NCBI GenBank assembly: GCA_034401135.1
Contig: JAWZSP010000002.1
Location: 2,852,001 to 2,916,000, forward strand
From: Volutella citrinella
Taxonomy: Eukaryota > Ascomycota > Sordariomycetes > Hypocreales > Nectriaceae
DNA length: 64,000 nucleotides
Direction: 5' to 3'
Shown: positions 45,958 to 58,723 of the stretch, piece after piece
Position numbering within the stretch: position 1 is the stretch's first letter
Layout of the letters: each line of letters begins with the position of its first letter
Translations under genes and position numbers: made by a program
The notes under the pieces: model-generated
What the model was told of the DNA's origin: nothing
The model's database searches: none
What the model saw: the letters and a program-made list of their open reading frames with translations, nothing else

Positions 45958-48231
45958 CTACTTCGTCTCAAAAGCGCCCAGGTCTTTCAGCGCTCCCGCC
46001 AAGCGGCGGTAGTCCCGCAGTAGGTCGAGAACCTCGCCGAGCTTTAATTCGCCCGGAGTCTGAATCTCCATGTAGCGCTTGTTGGGAGGGGCAATCTTGG
46101 GAATCTCCTTGGGGGGCAGTGCAGCAGCAATATCAGCGAAGGCCTACAGGCGAAATAGTTAGCATTGCATCAAGGAAGCCACTGCATTGTGGGGAGATGA
46201 TGACCACCTACTGTACTGAGGTCCCCGCCGTCCGCGACTTTGATATCCTTTGTGGGCGCCGGCGTCACTGGTGCTGATGCGGCTGGGTTGCGGCCGAAGC
46301 CGCGAATCATACTGATACTTGGGAGGCGTGCCATGGGGTTGAACGAGTTTCCCAGGTTGCGCATTTGCTCAAGTACCGCAGGGTTCTGTCCCGTTGTGGC
46401 AGCAGTGCCAGTCGACTTGGTCTCCTCAGACCCAAACAGCGTCTTTTTAGAGGAGCTGGCGCTGCGACTGCTGTCTGCACTCCGATCTCGACGGCCTCCT
46501 CCGATGAGGCTGAGGACCCGGTCCTCGCGTTGGAGGGGCCGCTTGACATTCTCATCGTTGTCGGGGTTTAGGATGGAGTCAATGCCGCTAGCATCCTCCT
46601 CATCGGGAGACGGCGTGCTCACCAGCTTGCGGGCGTCGTCAAGAGTTCGAGGCACGACGATGGAGTCTTGCGGGCTGTCTCGCAACTTTCCGAGAAGGAA
46701 ATTGTAGCTGTCGCCCAAGCTATTTGATATTGTCTTCAGTCCTTGATCGGCGGTGTTGAGCACGGCATCGCTGGCAGCCCCAAACGCCTGCGCGGGGGTG
46801 TTGACGAGGTCGCTCAGCCTGCGGTTTCGCAGGGCGGCAGCGGCTTTGAGACCAGACGAGGGAGAGGGTTTCGAACCTGCGGCGGTGCCAGTGTTCGTCT
46901 CGGGGTTACTCTGGGAGGGTGGCGTGACGCCCTGTGCGTAAGCTGGTGGGAATGTGTCCGTCCTTGGGCTTGAGCTCTTTGCTGGACCGGAATGCAGCTC
47001 GTCCGCGCGAAGAGTAGTCAGGTCAACAGTCTGGAGGAAGCTAATGGCCGCTTCCAGATTGGTCAAGCAGTAAGCAGCTTCGCCCGTCAACTTGGGCTCC
47101 CATCGAAAATTGAGAATGAAGTGAACATCGCTGATGACATGCAAATTCTCCGGGGGAAGGGTGATTAGCGTGTATATGAGCATGGGCATGATTTCATCGG
47201 CCGACGCGGAAGGGTGGAAGTGAGCCAGCGAGTCGACAATGCTCCTATGCGCAGCTTTCAGATGATTAAGCTTGCCTAGGGGATATCGCTTCTGAGTCAT
47301 CATGACCAGATCTCTCCTCGCCTTTTCCAGCTGTTCCTTGATCTCTTGCGTCTTGGACTGTGCGGCCTCGGGTGATTCGGTCGAGTTGCCGCCGAGATCA
47401 ACACCCAGGTCGATTGGGCCAATGCCCACCAAGGCCAGCGCAGCTGTTTTCGATCGCAGCTGGTCATCCTGTGCCTCGTCTTGGCTGCTTCGATGACGGT
47501 ATATGCGCTCATATATACCTTCGCACAGCCTGCGCTCCACAGCCTCCTCCAGCAAACTTCTTTTCGCCTCGAGGGCTTTCCTGGCCTGTTTCTTTTGGGC
47601 CAACTCCTCCGTGGTGATCATTTGCTGTTCGCTTTCGGCCTTGGGCTTCTCTTTTACGCTGAGGGCACTGGCCTTGGAGCGCAGACGGCTGGCAGCTGAA
47701 GCGATTGAGGAGGAGGATGGGGAGGGAGACGCATTGCGGCTGTGCTTCAAGGCGAGCGCATTGATGTGAGTGTTGATATGGGAGGAGGCGGTAGCATAAA
47801 AGTCCTGGAACATCTGCGAGAGCTGGTCGATGTTGGGCGGAGAGGGATGGACTTTCGCCGAGAGTGATTCTATGAAGCTAACTTCAAGTTAGCTTGATTG
47901 CCTGCGCCGACCAGTGTGGCCAGGGGGGGCAGTTGGAGTGTGTTGCATACCTGTCCGTGATGGTAATTAACTCGATAGGCAGAATGTCAAGCTCGACTGA
48001 GGCGCGAGTTATCTCAATGTTGTCGTCGTCGGCGTGTTCGCTCGTGTCAAATGCATCTGCAGCTACCGTCTTCGCTGCGTCTGCGGCATTGGCAAACGTG
48101 TGAGCCCTCTTGGGGACTTGCAATCGGTGGTCATCGTCCGGTGCAGACTTGGGTGTCTGCTGGGAGAAGGAGGTGACGCGGGGAGGGGTCGGGCGAGCGA
48201 GAGCGCTCTTGGGGGAGCCTTGGGAAGCCAT
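45958..48231 (-). CDS. VPS9-domain Rab guanine-nucleotide exchange factor
   Basis: Exchange factor for Rab5-like GTPases acting in endosomal or vacuolar transport. Three exons (47951-48231, 46212-47877, 45958-46143) encode 710 residues. The N-terminus (MASQGSPKSALARPTPP) is low-complexity. The region MFQDFYATASSHINTHI to KRSLLEEAVERRLCEGIYERIY is a helical bundle typical of VPS9 proteins. The catalytic VPS9 module lies at about 322-380: ADEIMPMLIYTLITLPPENL, VISDVHFILNFRWEPKLTGEAAYCLTNLEAAISFL. The linker from about 390 is Ser/Pro-rich. The last exon adds DIAAALPPKEIP and ends LAGALKDLGAFETK, which was chosen because the upstream exon otherwise runs into a non-matching tail. It is convergent with TRK1. 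Confidence 0.88.
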
Positions 48232-50395
48232 CAACGCTTGCGGGGAGCTGAAGGGGACGATGGAAGTGATGACGGGCCACGCGGGCCTGATGGAGAGGAT
48301 CCGAAAAGAGTGGCAGAGGTCACGGCGGGTCGTACATAACAGCACTCCTATCAGCAGCTGAGCACGGCCAGTTTCAGGCCGGGGATGCTTGTCTCGAAAG
48401 CTCCCCAACGAGCGAGCGAGCGATCGGCCGGATCCAAGCACGTCGGGCGACTCGATGAAGGCGGCACACGGCGGGCAGGATGTGATGAGGCGGCGGAAAC
48501 TGAGGCTCGACTCGCTGCCCAGGCACCCGACGGTTGGCGATTGGATGAACCAGGTGAGCTTGAGGTGTAGGAAGCTAAGGCAGGTAGGCGATGACGATGG
48601 GGGGGGATCATCAGTCCAGTAGGCTGACGACAACCCTGGGCTGGTCCTGCAGCCAGCCAATCCAGCCGCGTTTCCCCACAGGCCAAGAGGAACCACTGGC
48701 CACGCCCACCCAGGGGCATCTAGGGACGGGCGGGCACCTACCGATGGAGGAGCACTGATGGATGGGCCACAAAAAGGATCAAATCCAGCACTCCAAGGAT
48801 CCTGTAGTATTTAATTCAATCTCCAAGTTGTGTTGAAAATCTTGATTGTGCCAACCTTTCCAGGCTCCCTACCCAGGCAATATTGAGGTACCGATAGTTG
48901 GCCCCGAGGCCGCTGAGGACGCCAGCATCAACCAACAGCACGTGGTCGCCGCCTGATAGAATTTACGCAGATTCAACTGGCTGGCTAGTCCAAAAATTGA
49001 CTTGATGTTGCCTTTTTGGTCGTATTTCTCTGCCTGGAGCCCAATCCCTATCATGGAGCCGATCGGAAACCAGGAATTGATTTACATTGTCAAACAATTA
49101 AAAAAAAGCTAACAAACCAATCCCAAGGAGCTCGACAAGGGCTACATCGCGCCTTTCTCGTGGCTCGGGAAGAAGGAAAGATGGACTCATCAGGTGACAG
49201 GAAACTCGGAGCCTGGCAAAATGGCATTGTCTTGGTCCTTGCGCACATAATGTCACAATAGAACAAACAGACAGCTGGAACCGTAATCCTTTCGTCCGAT
49301 ACTTGCACTCTTTGGTCATCCGAATTCAACGGTACCGCGTTTGACAGAAACGGTCCAGATTTGTTACCTTGTTTTCTCTAGGATTCGTCCATTGAACTCA
49401 TCTACTGTTTGATCCCAAGAAGCAATTGATGAGGATCAGTTGGACGACGCCAAAGACCTTAAACCTCTTGTCTGTCATAGAGTGGACTATATGAGTAATT
49501 GCCGGAGCATCTCCGACGACATTCAAGCTCTCACATGAGAAGCGATCCCTTCAAGGTCCGTCGTACCTCATATAGGTAGGCCTTGAAGCCAGAAGTACTC
49601 AGGCACCTAGGACGAAGCTACCCCGCATTTCGCATGGAGACGTCTCCAACTGAGGTTTCGGGATTGGCCACACAGATGCAACACTGGATTTGGGCAGCTG
49701 TTTTGCCCGAGCACTTCTCTCCTGCTCCGCTTTCAGTCTGCCATGAAGGGTCCGCCAAGGCATGGCTTCTCCAAACAGGTGATCGAGTACAGGCGACGGG
49801 GCTGCTAGCTGTATTCTCTGTTCGCCTCTATTTGGCAGGCCTGGCAGTTCTTCTGAACAATACTCTGGAAGTGTGAGCTCCAAGTCATGGTTATGCTCTC
49901 CTGGCATTTTGTAACCCTGCTGCGGTCACTGGCTCCATCGATCCGCTTGCGGTACGTATAGAAGCATCAAATCAAAGCAGCCGATTGGCAACAATTGCCA
50001 GCCCGCCAGGCTCCAAATGCGGGGTCCCCACGCGCTAGTGAGACCCGACCAGGCTCACCCCCCTAGTAACGGCCAATGCCGACTCGCCGAGTCTACCGAC
50101 GAGCGCCCGCCTACAACCAGTGGCCGCAATTCCACACTACGGCTGCACGTATTAGGTGCTCCCTTGCTGGGTGTTTTACCGCACCCAACCACGGCTGAGT
50201 GACGGGTTGGAGAACCGAGATGGTGCGGATAGCCGGGCTGGACCGAACTAAAGTCTTAGTTCACTCACTACTTATCTCCCACATGCAAGCTCTCCAACAC
50301 TCACCTTACGTAGTAATCTCCATGCACTGTTGGTGACCTCCCCTCATCCTCTTCCTCCCCGTTGTAGCCAGGCTCCGTCCCTGTCGTCCGTCGTC
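48232..50395. other. 2.2 kb gene-poor region, divergent promoters
   Basis: Separates the VPS9 gene (minus) from the acyl-CoA ligase gene (plus). Open frames (for example 49583-49876 plus) look random. An A run near 49100-49107 was seen. No tRNA or transposon was recognised. Confidence 0.5.
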
Positions 50396-52466
50396 ATGTC
50401 TGGTCCTCCGTCGCGCATCCGGTCCATCCTCAACCACCTCCTACCTCACCCCGCGTCGCCGCCCAACCACCACACCCTCTCCCCAACCTTTTTCCTTGAG
50501 CGCGCCGCCGCCATCGAGCCCAATGCTGAGGCCATCTTCCACATCACCGCCAATGGCGCCGTCTTGCGCCGGACCTACGCCGAGTTCTCGGACCGCGCTC
50601 GCGGCCTGGCCTACTACTTTCTTAAGCACGGCTACCGCCGCGTCGGCATCCTGGCTCCAAACACCCCTGGCTTTCTCGAGACCATCTATGGGGCGGTAGC
50701 TGCGGGAGGTGCAATTGTCCCGGCCAACTATCGCTTGAAGCCTGAAGATATTGCATACATCTTCGAGTTCGCAGAGGTGGACTGCATTGTCGTTGATCGC
50801 GAGTTCCTGCATTTGCTAGACCTGTTCAAGGAGAAGCATAGCAACGTCCCCTTCATTGTGGACCTGGTAAGCGACAATAGAAATTGATGGGAGCCTTGTG
50901 CGGTCCTCTGGCTAATGGTGGCTTAGGATAACGATGCTACCCGAGGACAGCTTTGTGGGCCGTTCGACGAGGCAATCCTAGAGGGCTTGAACCATGACTA
51001 CGACCAGGGCGCCCTGGGTTGGGCCGCACTTCATTCGCAAGCAAGGAGTGAAGACGACATGCTGGCCATCCCCTTTACCTCCGGAACGACATCCAAGCCA
51101 AAGGGTGTGGTCTTTACTCACAGGGGTGCATATCTCGCGGCCTTGGCCAACATTATCGAGTCTGGGCTGAACAACGGGCGTTGCAAATATCTATGGACCT
51201 TGCCAATGTTAGCGGCCACCCCTCGCCCCCCCCCCAAGTCCCAACATGAGCTGACACTGTCATAGGTTCCATGCTGTAGGCTGGACATTCCCTTGGTCGG
51301 TTGTGGCAGTCCGTGGTGTAAATGTGTGTTTGCGCAAGATTGACTACCCGCTCATCTGGAAACTACTGAAAGAGGAGGGCGTCACCCACTTCAACGCCGC
51401 TCCCACAGTGAACACGCTCCTTATTGCTGCAAAGGAGGCCGAGCGGCTTCCGCGAGAAGTAATGGTCACTGTGGCGGCGAGCCCTCCTTCTGGGTTCCTG
51501 TTTGAACAAATGGTACAACCCCAAGGGCCTTTTCTACCACGACTTCATCACGCTAATGTTTCCTAGACCAAGTTGAACCTCATGCCCGTCCATGTCTATG
51601 GGATGACAGGTAAGCACAGAGACTCGCAGAACACCACCACGCTTATTTCGTACTTATCATGCTGCAGAAACATATGGCCCAATCACCAAATGTTACGCGA
51701 TGCCAGAATGGGACAATCTGCCGGCGCAAGAAAAGTATGCCAAGATGGCTCGACAAGGTCACGGTGCGTAAATACGACGGAGCGCACATTTGTCTAAGCC
51801 CGGGCATACTGATCAAGGGTGGTGTGTGAGATTAGGATTCATCACCAGTCTTCCCATTCGCATCATCAAGCCTGACCAGCCAGCGGGTGTCCTCATCGAT
51901 GTGGAAAAGAACGGCAAAGAGATTGGCGAGATCGTCTTCCGCGGGAATATCTGCGCTCAGGTAGGTTTGCTGTATCTCCAACGAGGTGAACTGTAGGCAT
52001 TCTGACCCAGGTCCAGGGCTACTACAAGGATCCCGAGGCGACGCGACAGCTTTTTGCGGGCGGCGTGCTTCATTCGGGTGACTTGGCGGTGTGGCATCCC
52101 GACGGCAGTGCCCAGATCCTCGACCGTGCCAAGGACATCATCATCTCCGGCGGCGAGAACATCTCGTCAGTCGCCCTGGAAAGCATGCTTGTCCAGCACC
52201 CAGATATCCTCGAGGCTGGGGTCGTGGCCGTGCCCGACTCCCACTGGGGTGAGAGACCCAAGGCTTACATCACGGTGAGGGAGAGCAAGAGTGTCACAGG
52301 CCCCGATGTGATCGCATGGGCCAAGCACCAGAGCAGCATCAGTAAATTTATGGTCCCTCGAGAGGTCGAGGTCGTCGACGAGCTCCCCAAGACCAGCACC
52401 GGTAAGCTACGGAAGAACGTGCTACGAGAGTGGGCTAAGCACGGAAGAACGGGTGGCAAGGAGTAA
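50396..52466 (+). CDS. AMP-forming acyl-CoA ligase
   Basis: Adenylate-forming enzyme that couples a carboxylic acid, probably a fatty or aromatic acid, to CoA. Seven exons (50396-50866, 50927-51207, 51266-51512, 51567-51609, 51668-51763, 51836-51960, 52017-52466) join to 570 residues. The P-loop is TSGTTSKPKG (about 208-217). Later are YGMTETYGP, GNICAQGYYKDPEAT, HSGDLAVWHPDG, DIIISGGENIS and PKTSTGKLRKN with catalytic Lys551. The donor of intron 2 is the unusual GTTAGC, and the intron-6 acceptor was set at 52016 because it gives the family spacing GNxxxxGYY. No C-terminal SKL-type peroxisome signal (it ends GGKE). It is convergent with an aldo-keto reductase, which is not evidence of a shared pathway. 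Confidence 0.88.
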
Positions 52467-52641
52467 GAGTAAGAGTTGAGCATTTAAAGGGAGTCGGTAG
52501 AAATTGGACAATGCGGCTTGGCCCTATGCCCGTCGTCAAATAGTATAGAACGTGCGAATTTGCAACCGGGACTACGCAGTACTGGTTTCGTCTCAGGTTT
52601 AGTTTCGCTTTGTATATATGATCAGCCACCAAGGTTTTTAT

Positions 52642-53585
52642 TCACTTGGAACAGTTTGCCGGAAAACATGCACCCCCTGGCCCTTCATCCAGGGCATCCA
52701 AAAGGTCCATGTCCTCCTGATCCAGTTCAAAGGTGAAGACATCGGCATTCTGCTGTATGCGATGCATTTGTGCAGATTTTGGCAAGGATACCCAGCCCTT
52801 TTGCAGGGAAAACCGAACCAGTACCTGTGCCGGCACCTTGGAATGCTTTGACGAAATCCGCTGCAGCACCGAGTCCTCGAAGCGCGCACCCGTAGCAAGG
52901 GGGCTGTAAGCTTGGATGGCGATGCCCTGTGACTTGCAATACTCTACGAGCTTGCGCTGCTGGCACCACGGGTGAAGCTGTTGATGGTCAGCCCGCAAGA
53001 TCAGAGCTAGAATGGAAGCATTGTGTCTTGTCTTGCCTCTACTTGATTCACACTCGGCGGCCATACGTTGGCATATTCTTGCATCTCTTCGAGGTGAGCG
53101 ATCTGGTAATTGCTCACGCCGATGCTTCGGGCTCTGCCCTCGGCTTGTATTCGTTCCAAGGCCCTCCACAGGGCTTGTCGATGAGCACGGTTGGGCCCCG
53201 GAACATGAATCAAGAGGAGATCGACGTAGCCACGATCTCCAGCTATGCGATCCACGGTCTGCAGGGCACCAAGATACACCTCATCGTCGTCTTGGGGGTT
53301 AGGAATAGCCCGACCTGGGGGCCCCACCTTGGTCGTGAGGAAAAGCTCTTCGCGTTTGAGCCCAGATTGCCGGACGGCCGTCCGCACATTCTCCTCGTTG
53401 CGGTAGAGTTGCGCAGAATCGATGTGGCGGTAGCCTGCTGACAAGGCGGCCAGGCAAGCAGCCGTGCAGCCATCACCTCGCAGCTTGTAGACGCCAAACC
53501 CAAGCCGGGGGATGGATATGGCTGGGTTCGCAAGTGTGATGGAGCTATTGATGTGCAGTGAAGAATCCACGGGTATTGAAGTCAT
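52642..53585 (-). CDS. aldo-keto reductase with GC donor intron
   Basis: Cytosolic NAD(P)H-dependent reductase of small aldehydes or ketones, of the fungal AKR3/AKR5-like type. Two exons (53037-53585, 52642-52977) give 294 residues. The complete catalytic tetrad is visible: Asp56, Tyr61, Lys86 and His127 (LLLIHVPGP). Other family motifs are IPRLGFGVY, RSIGVSNY and SVNQVELHPW, with the C-terminal LPKSA cofactor loop. The NQVE|LHPW junction requires an intron of 53036-52978 whose donor is GAG|GCAAGA, a GC-AG intron; using the nearer GT would delete VE from a conserved motif. The substrate is unknown. Confidence 0.88.
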
Positions 53586-54335
53586 GATGGTCGGTTATTG
53601 AGAGTGGCAGGCATGTTGTGCCTGGCCAAGATGCTTGAGGAACCTTGCCTACCACCTTGCGCAGTTGCAGTTGTGCCTTGCCAGATCTTGAAAATCCAAC
53701 TCGCCCACTCATACGATTCGCGGTCGCGTTGTCCGCTCTCGTTCTCTTCCAGCCAACAACCCACTCTGCATGCTCGCTTGTGCATCCTGAGTCACCCAGG
53801 TCACTTCCCCTCATTCATCCCAGGCTTCCTTGGCAGCCTGCAGCAGGTCCCCACAGGGGCCATAGGAGCTGTCCAGCACGGTTGGGTGGAACCCCCAGGA
53901 CCGATTCTAGAAGCCCCCACTAAGCGCTAGGCGGTGGTCGAACGTCAGTGTCGTCACCATGCCGCTGTCGACAGGCCACCAGCCCACCACCCGCCCAGAT
54001 CGCCCGCCCTTGCCCGCCCCAACCTTGCCAACCAAGCACCCGCTCTGTGCACCGCAACCGGCTTGGAGCTTAATGGGAACGGCTTCTCGGGCTTTCTCTC
54101 TGGAGCTTGTCGCCCCTCCCCGCCGGACAATCTGCACCTCAATCCATCGCTCCGTCGACGACTTCAAAAGCTCCAATTCAGCCCACCACTGGCCGCGACG
54201 GCGGACAGACTTCGACTTGGCCAGAGACATTGCCCCGACGGACCCAATTAGCCACCGAGCCGAGCTACCCCAGCACCAACGACGCTGCCACTGCAGAATA
54301 AATCGAGTACGAGCAGCGCCGCCGCCATCGTCATC
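53586..54335. other. intergenic, divergent promoters
   Basis: 750 bp between the aldo-keto reductase (minus) and the GFA-like gene (plus). Frames on both strands (53907-54417) are proline/alanine-rich and look accidental. Confidence 0.45.
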
Positions 54336-55151
54336 ATGTCTGCACTACGCCCACTGCGCGGTGGATGCCAATGCGGCCGGAATCGTTACATTATCGCTGT
54401 GCCCCAGGACGGCCTGAGTGAGGCCCAGGTGCTCTTCAACACCGAGCCCCATCACCGTGCGTAGGCCCCTTGTGCACCCTCGTCCACGCTCTCTCGAGAC
54501 GTGCATTTGTGCCGTGTATGTTTCTACCTGCTGACCCTTGCTGTGACAGAGATCCCGCTGGCTACCCCGCTGGCTGCCTACATCCGCGTGCCTCTGGAGT
54601 GGTATCACAGCACCACGTATGCCTTCTTCCCGGACGAGACACACACTCTGATCCGCCGTGTGTACACCCACCCCAGCCAGCAGCACTCCAAACGCCACTT
54701 CTGCGGCTATTGTGGTACACCGCTGTCATACTGGTCGGAGAAGCCGCACAGCGAGGCCAACTATATCAACTTGACATTGGGTAGCCTGCTCCGCGAGGAC
54801 CTCCGCGACCTCGAGGACATGGGCCTTGTGCCAGAGGCGGGAGAGGAAACAACAGCGGAAAGAAGCACGCCAACGAATGAGGAACGTTCCAGTGCGTTGC
54901 GTCAATCCTACGGCGTGCCGTGGTTCGACGGCATGGTCGAAGGTACGCGGTTGGGCAGCTTGCGACGCAGCCAGGGAGTGGAGCGCCTTCAGGATGGACG
55001 TGTCAAGGTTGAGTGGGAAATTGTCGAGTTTTCATCTGGGAACGGCAATGAGGACGCTGATAACGATGTGGACATGGATGAGCCGCACCGTAGCAAACGG
55101 AAGCTCGAGGACACGGAGGACGCGGAGGCTGCCGTCCAAGATGACAAGTGA
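54336..55151 (+). CDS. GFA/CENP-V-fold protein with incomplete zinc motif
   Basis: Protein of the glutathione-dependent formaldehyde-activating (GFA)/CENP-V fold. Two exons (54336-54456, 54550-55151) give 240 residues. The N-terminus has GGCQCGRNRY with Cys11 and Cys13 and a later FCGYCGTPLSYW pair (Cys92, Cys95), both expected structural zinc ligands. The central Cys-rich motif that carries the catalytic zinc in active GFA enzymes is not visible; that region reads NTEPHHQIPLATPLAAYI. A C-terminal extension of about 140 residues is acidic and polar (for example EDADNDVDMDEPHRSKRK). The protein may be a non-catalytic relative. The ATG at 54336 has an in-frame CxC directly after it. Confidence 0.82.
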
Positions 55152-56989
55152 GGAGCGGCCGCAGCGTCGTAGATGGGGTGGAGGAGCTGCCTTGGGCTTC
55201 GTGCGTTGGAATAGTATGACGGTGATGGAGGCGATGGGGAAGAGGCGGCCGTCGGAAGGGATGCAAACGGAGCCGGTGCTGTGGTCCCACAAGGCAAGCC
55301 CAGACGAAGCCGAGATGGAGTTTTACGGGTCGAGCGAGTGGTGGGCATGATACCTCCTGCCTATCTCTTCGCCGTCAAAGGGTAGGACTCGTCGATGAGA
55401 GGACAGGCCGTCTAGTTGTGCAACGTAGGGTCAAGGTCAAAGTTGTGGAACGAAGGAGAGGCTGCGCTAGACGACGGGTGCAACGGGAAGGGAGCAGGGA
55501 GCCGGCGAGACGATAGTGGGGACTTTGTTGGCTCCATGGTCTTCAAAGGACATGTCGGCGAGAAAAGAAAACCAATATTCGACCCATTTCCATTGGATCA
55601 CATGGAGTTCTCACGCTGGTTGAGGCTCAAGTCGTGTGGTTGTATCCCGCGGCCCAGGCACTGGCCATGGATGCTCGGGAAGCCGGGAGGGCCAGCCTGT
55701 GTCTTGCAGTGCCGCCGGGATCCATAATTGGATACATCCATATGTTGTTGTGCATGAGTAATGATTGACAGAGTCGAAAGATGAGAGCGACAGGTACCTG
55801 ACGGCGTGCAGCTCGAAGCCCCCGAGTCAGGCAGGTGGCCGCTGGTGCTACAGTACTAAGTAGTAGTGATTCGCAGTGTAAGCCGCAAGTGTCGGGGCTG
55901 CAGGGCCATCTCGGCCTCATCGTAGATGGCTCACGCACAACCCCCGCCCGTACATGGCGCTGCTAGACCACGAATGGCCGCGACACCCGGTGACAGCCTG
56001 ACAGGCCCTTGATCCTCCTTTGGGTCCTTGATGCATCTTTGGGCTTGGGGGAGCCGGCCGTTGCTCCACGGTGACGGCAATCAGCCGAAGTTCTGGCGGT
56101 CGGGGCCCCGTGGCGTCGGAGAGGCGGGCCGAAGGCTCGGGGTGACCCAGGGAGCTGGTAATCCACCCCCCGTAGTGGACTAGACGAGGGTACCCTCTCG
56201 CGGAGTCCCGCCCACATTTCGCCCAGGGCACGGTGCGGAGGTACTTGGCAGCGCTCTTTTGCGAGGGTGCGCAACGCTGGAGCACTCGGCGCGCTGGGGA
56301 CAGGGGACTAATAATCGCCTCAGAAAACAATGGACGGATGGCTCTTCTAGCCGCCTTTCCTTGAAGTCCCGCGGGAGCACCGTTCCGCAGCCCGGGGCGC
56401 GGGTGCTTGGCTCTCTCTCTGTTGGACAACTTAAGGTCACCTATCGATATCACCACCACCACGCCTGGGCGCTATTATTACCTATACGGGCCGTGGGATT
56501 GCTATGCGGTACACTACCACGATGCAGCAGCCAGCACAGCCAGGGCCCCCGCAAGCTCCTCGGACAGATGATGCAGACCCCGGTGACGACGGTCCGGCAA
56601 AGGTACCTCGAATCCAATGCGCGGTCAATCACCAGCCCAAACCGTATGATGTGCATGAGGTTGAGGGGGTCAGGCGTGAAGATTATAAGACGGTGCTTTG
56701 GCCCGCCTTTCCCGGATGGCTTGGCCCCCCGTCTGTCTCTCCACCGTTGCTCGCTCTCGCACAGCTCGCTTTCTTGTCAAATAGAGCGTCTGCCTCGCCT
56801 TGTCTGTGATATATTTCTTCTCTCTTTTCCTCTTTCTCTTTAAGGTTGACCTGAGTCCTTGTTGAGATCAGCAAGGAAACGCCAAGGTTGCAAAAAGGGA
56901 CGAGCATCACCATCACGACCCCAAAGGCCTCCACTACAACACCACCACTACCATCACCAGCCACGAATTGTGTAAATTGTTCCACCGCC
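55152..56989. other. 1.8 kb gene-poor region, promoter of GH1 gene
   Basis: No convincing gene. Frames such as 56259-56843 (plus) and 55917-56462 (minus) do not resemble known proteins. The stretch before 56990 is CACCACCA-rich. It contains the GFA gene 3' end and the GH1 promoter. Confidence 0.5.
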
Positions 56990-58499
56990 ATGGCTCTTCC
57001 CAGTGATTTCAAGTGGGGCTTTGCCACCGCCTCGTAAGTCGCCCCGTCATGCTGCAAAGATAATAGCCACAACACAAGGGACACCTCCATTGACATTGAC
57101 GGTCTCTCCCAGCTATCAAATCGAAGGTGCCATTGACAAGGATGGCCGTGGTCCTTCCATCTGGGACACCTTCTGCGACACCCCCGGCAAGATTGCCGAC
57201 GGCAGCTCCGGCGTGACGGCTTGTGACTCGTACAACCGCACCGCCGAGGACATTGCCCTGCTCAAGTCGCTCGGGGCTCAGTGCTACCGCTTCTCGCTGT
57301 CCTGGTCCCGCATCATCCCGCTGGGCGGACGCAACGACCCCATCAACCAGGCCGGACTCGACCACTACCGCAAGTTTGTCGACGACCTGCTCGAGGCCGG
57401 CATCACGCCTTTCATCACGCTGTACCACTGGGACCTGCCCGACGAGCTCGACAAGCGCTACGGCGGCCTGCAGAGCCGCGAGGAGTTCCCGCTCGACTAC
57501 GAGAACTACGCCCGCGTCGTCTTCGAGGCCCTCCCCAAGGTCCAGCACTGGATCACCTTCAACGAGCCCTGGTGCTCGTCCATTCTGGGCTACTGCATCG
57601 GCAACCAGGCTCCCGGCCGCACGTCGGACCGCTCCAGGAACCCTGTCGGCGACTCGGCCCGCGAGCCCTGGATCGTCGGCCACAACCTCCTGATTGCCCA
57701 CGGCCGCGCCGTAAAGGCCTTCCGCGACGACTTCAAGCCCAAGAACGGCGGCGAGATCGGCATCACCCTCAATGGCGACGCCACCTTCCCCTGGGACCCG
57801 ACCGACCCCCGGGACGTCGAGGCCGCCGAGCGCAAGATCGAGTTCGCCATCTCGTGGTTCGCCGACCCCATCTACCTGGGCGACTACCCGGCGTCGATGC
57901 GCAAGCAGCTAGGCGACCGCCTGCCCAAGTTCACCGACGAGGAGATCGCCCTGGTCAAGGGCTCCAACGACTTCTACGGCATGAACTGCTACACGGCCAA
58001 CTACGTGCGCCACCTCGACGGCGAGCCGCCCCTGGAGGACCACCTGGGCAACCTGGAGATGAGCTTCTACAACAAGCGCGGCGACTGCATCGGCGAGGAG
58101 ACGCAGTGCGACTGGCTGCGGCCCTGCGCCACCGGCTTCCGCGACCTCATCAGCTGGCTCTCGCGCCGCTACGGCTTCCCCAAGATGTACGTCACCGAGA
58201 ACGGCACCAGCATCAAGGCCGAGAACGACTTGCCCCTCGAGAAGCTCCTCGAGGACGACTTCCGCGTCAAGTACTACAACGACTACGTCCACGCCATGGC
58301 CCAGGCGTCCGCCTTTGACGGCGCAAACGTGCGCGGCTACTTCGCCTGGAGCCTGCTCGACAACTTCGAGTGGGCTGAGGGATACGAGACGCGCTTCGGC
58401 GTCACCTTTGTCGACTACGTCAACGACCAGAAGCGCTACCCCAAGAAGAGCGCCAAGAGCCTGAAGCCGCTGTTTGAGAGCCTCGTGAGGAAGGAATAG
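56990..58499 (+). CDS. intracellular beta-glucosidase, family GH1
   Basis: Retaining beta-glucosidase that hydrolyses beta-glucosides such as cellobiose. Two exons (56990-57033, 57113-58499) give 476 residues, the usual size of fungal GH1 enzymes. There is no signal peptide (MALPSDFKWGFATASYQIEG), so the enzyme is intracellular. The acid/base Glu166 lies in TFNEPW and the nucleophile Glu377 in YVTENGT. Other GH1 hallmarks are GRGPSIWDTF, FSLSWSRIIPLG, LYHWDLPDEL and GYFAWSLLDNFEWAEGYETRFG. The codon usage is strongly C-ending, indicating high expression or a GC-rich locus. The intron separates the SY of TASYQIEG. Confidence 0.96.
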
Positions 58500-58723
58500 G
58501 GTGGTGTGCGGCGGGAACTGGAGAATGTAGCGAAGGAACCTCGTGTAGTTTGTTATGTATGCATTTCGTCTCTCCGATGATGAGTGTGTCTAGATGATCT
58601 GTCAAGTAAAGCAAGTTTGAAACAAGTCTCATATCGTATATACCTCTCGCCTCTGTCCATGACGTGCTTCCTTTTTTCATAACAAAAATCCACGCCTCTG
58701 TACCCAGCACGTATGTGCGGTTT
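58500..58723. other. convergent intergenic region
   Basis: 224 bp between the stops of the GH1 gene and the RCH1-like gene. No additional feature was seen. Confidence 0.4.

Noticed and set aside
50396..53585. Ligase plus aldo-keto reductase as a small metabolic cluster
   Set aside because: Only two convergent genes with housekeeping neighbours and no synthase, transporter or regulator next to them.
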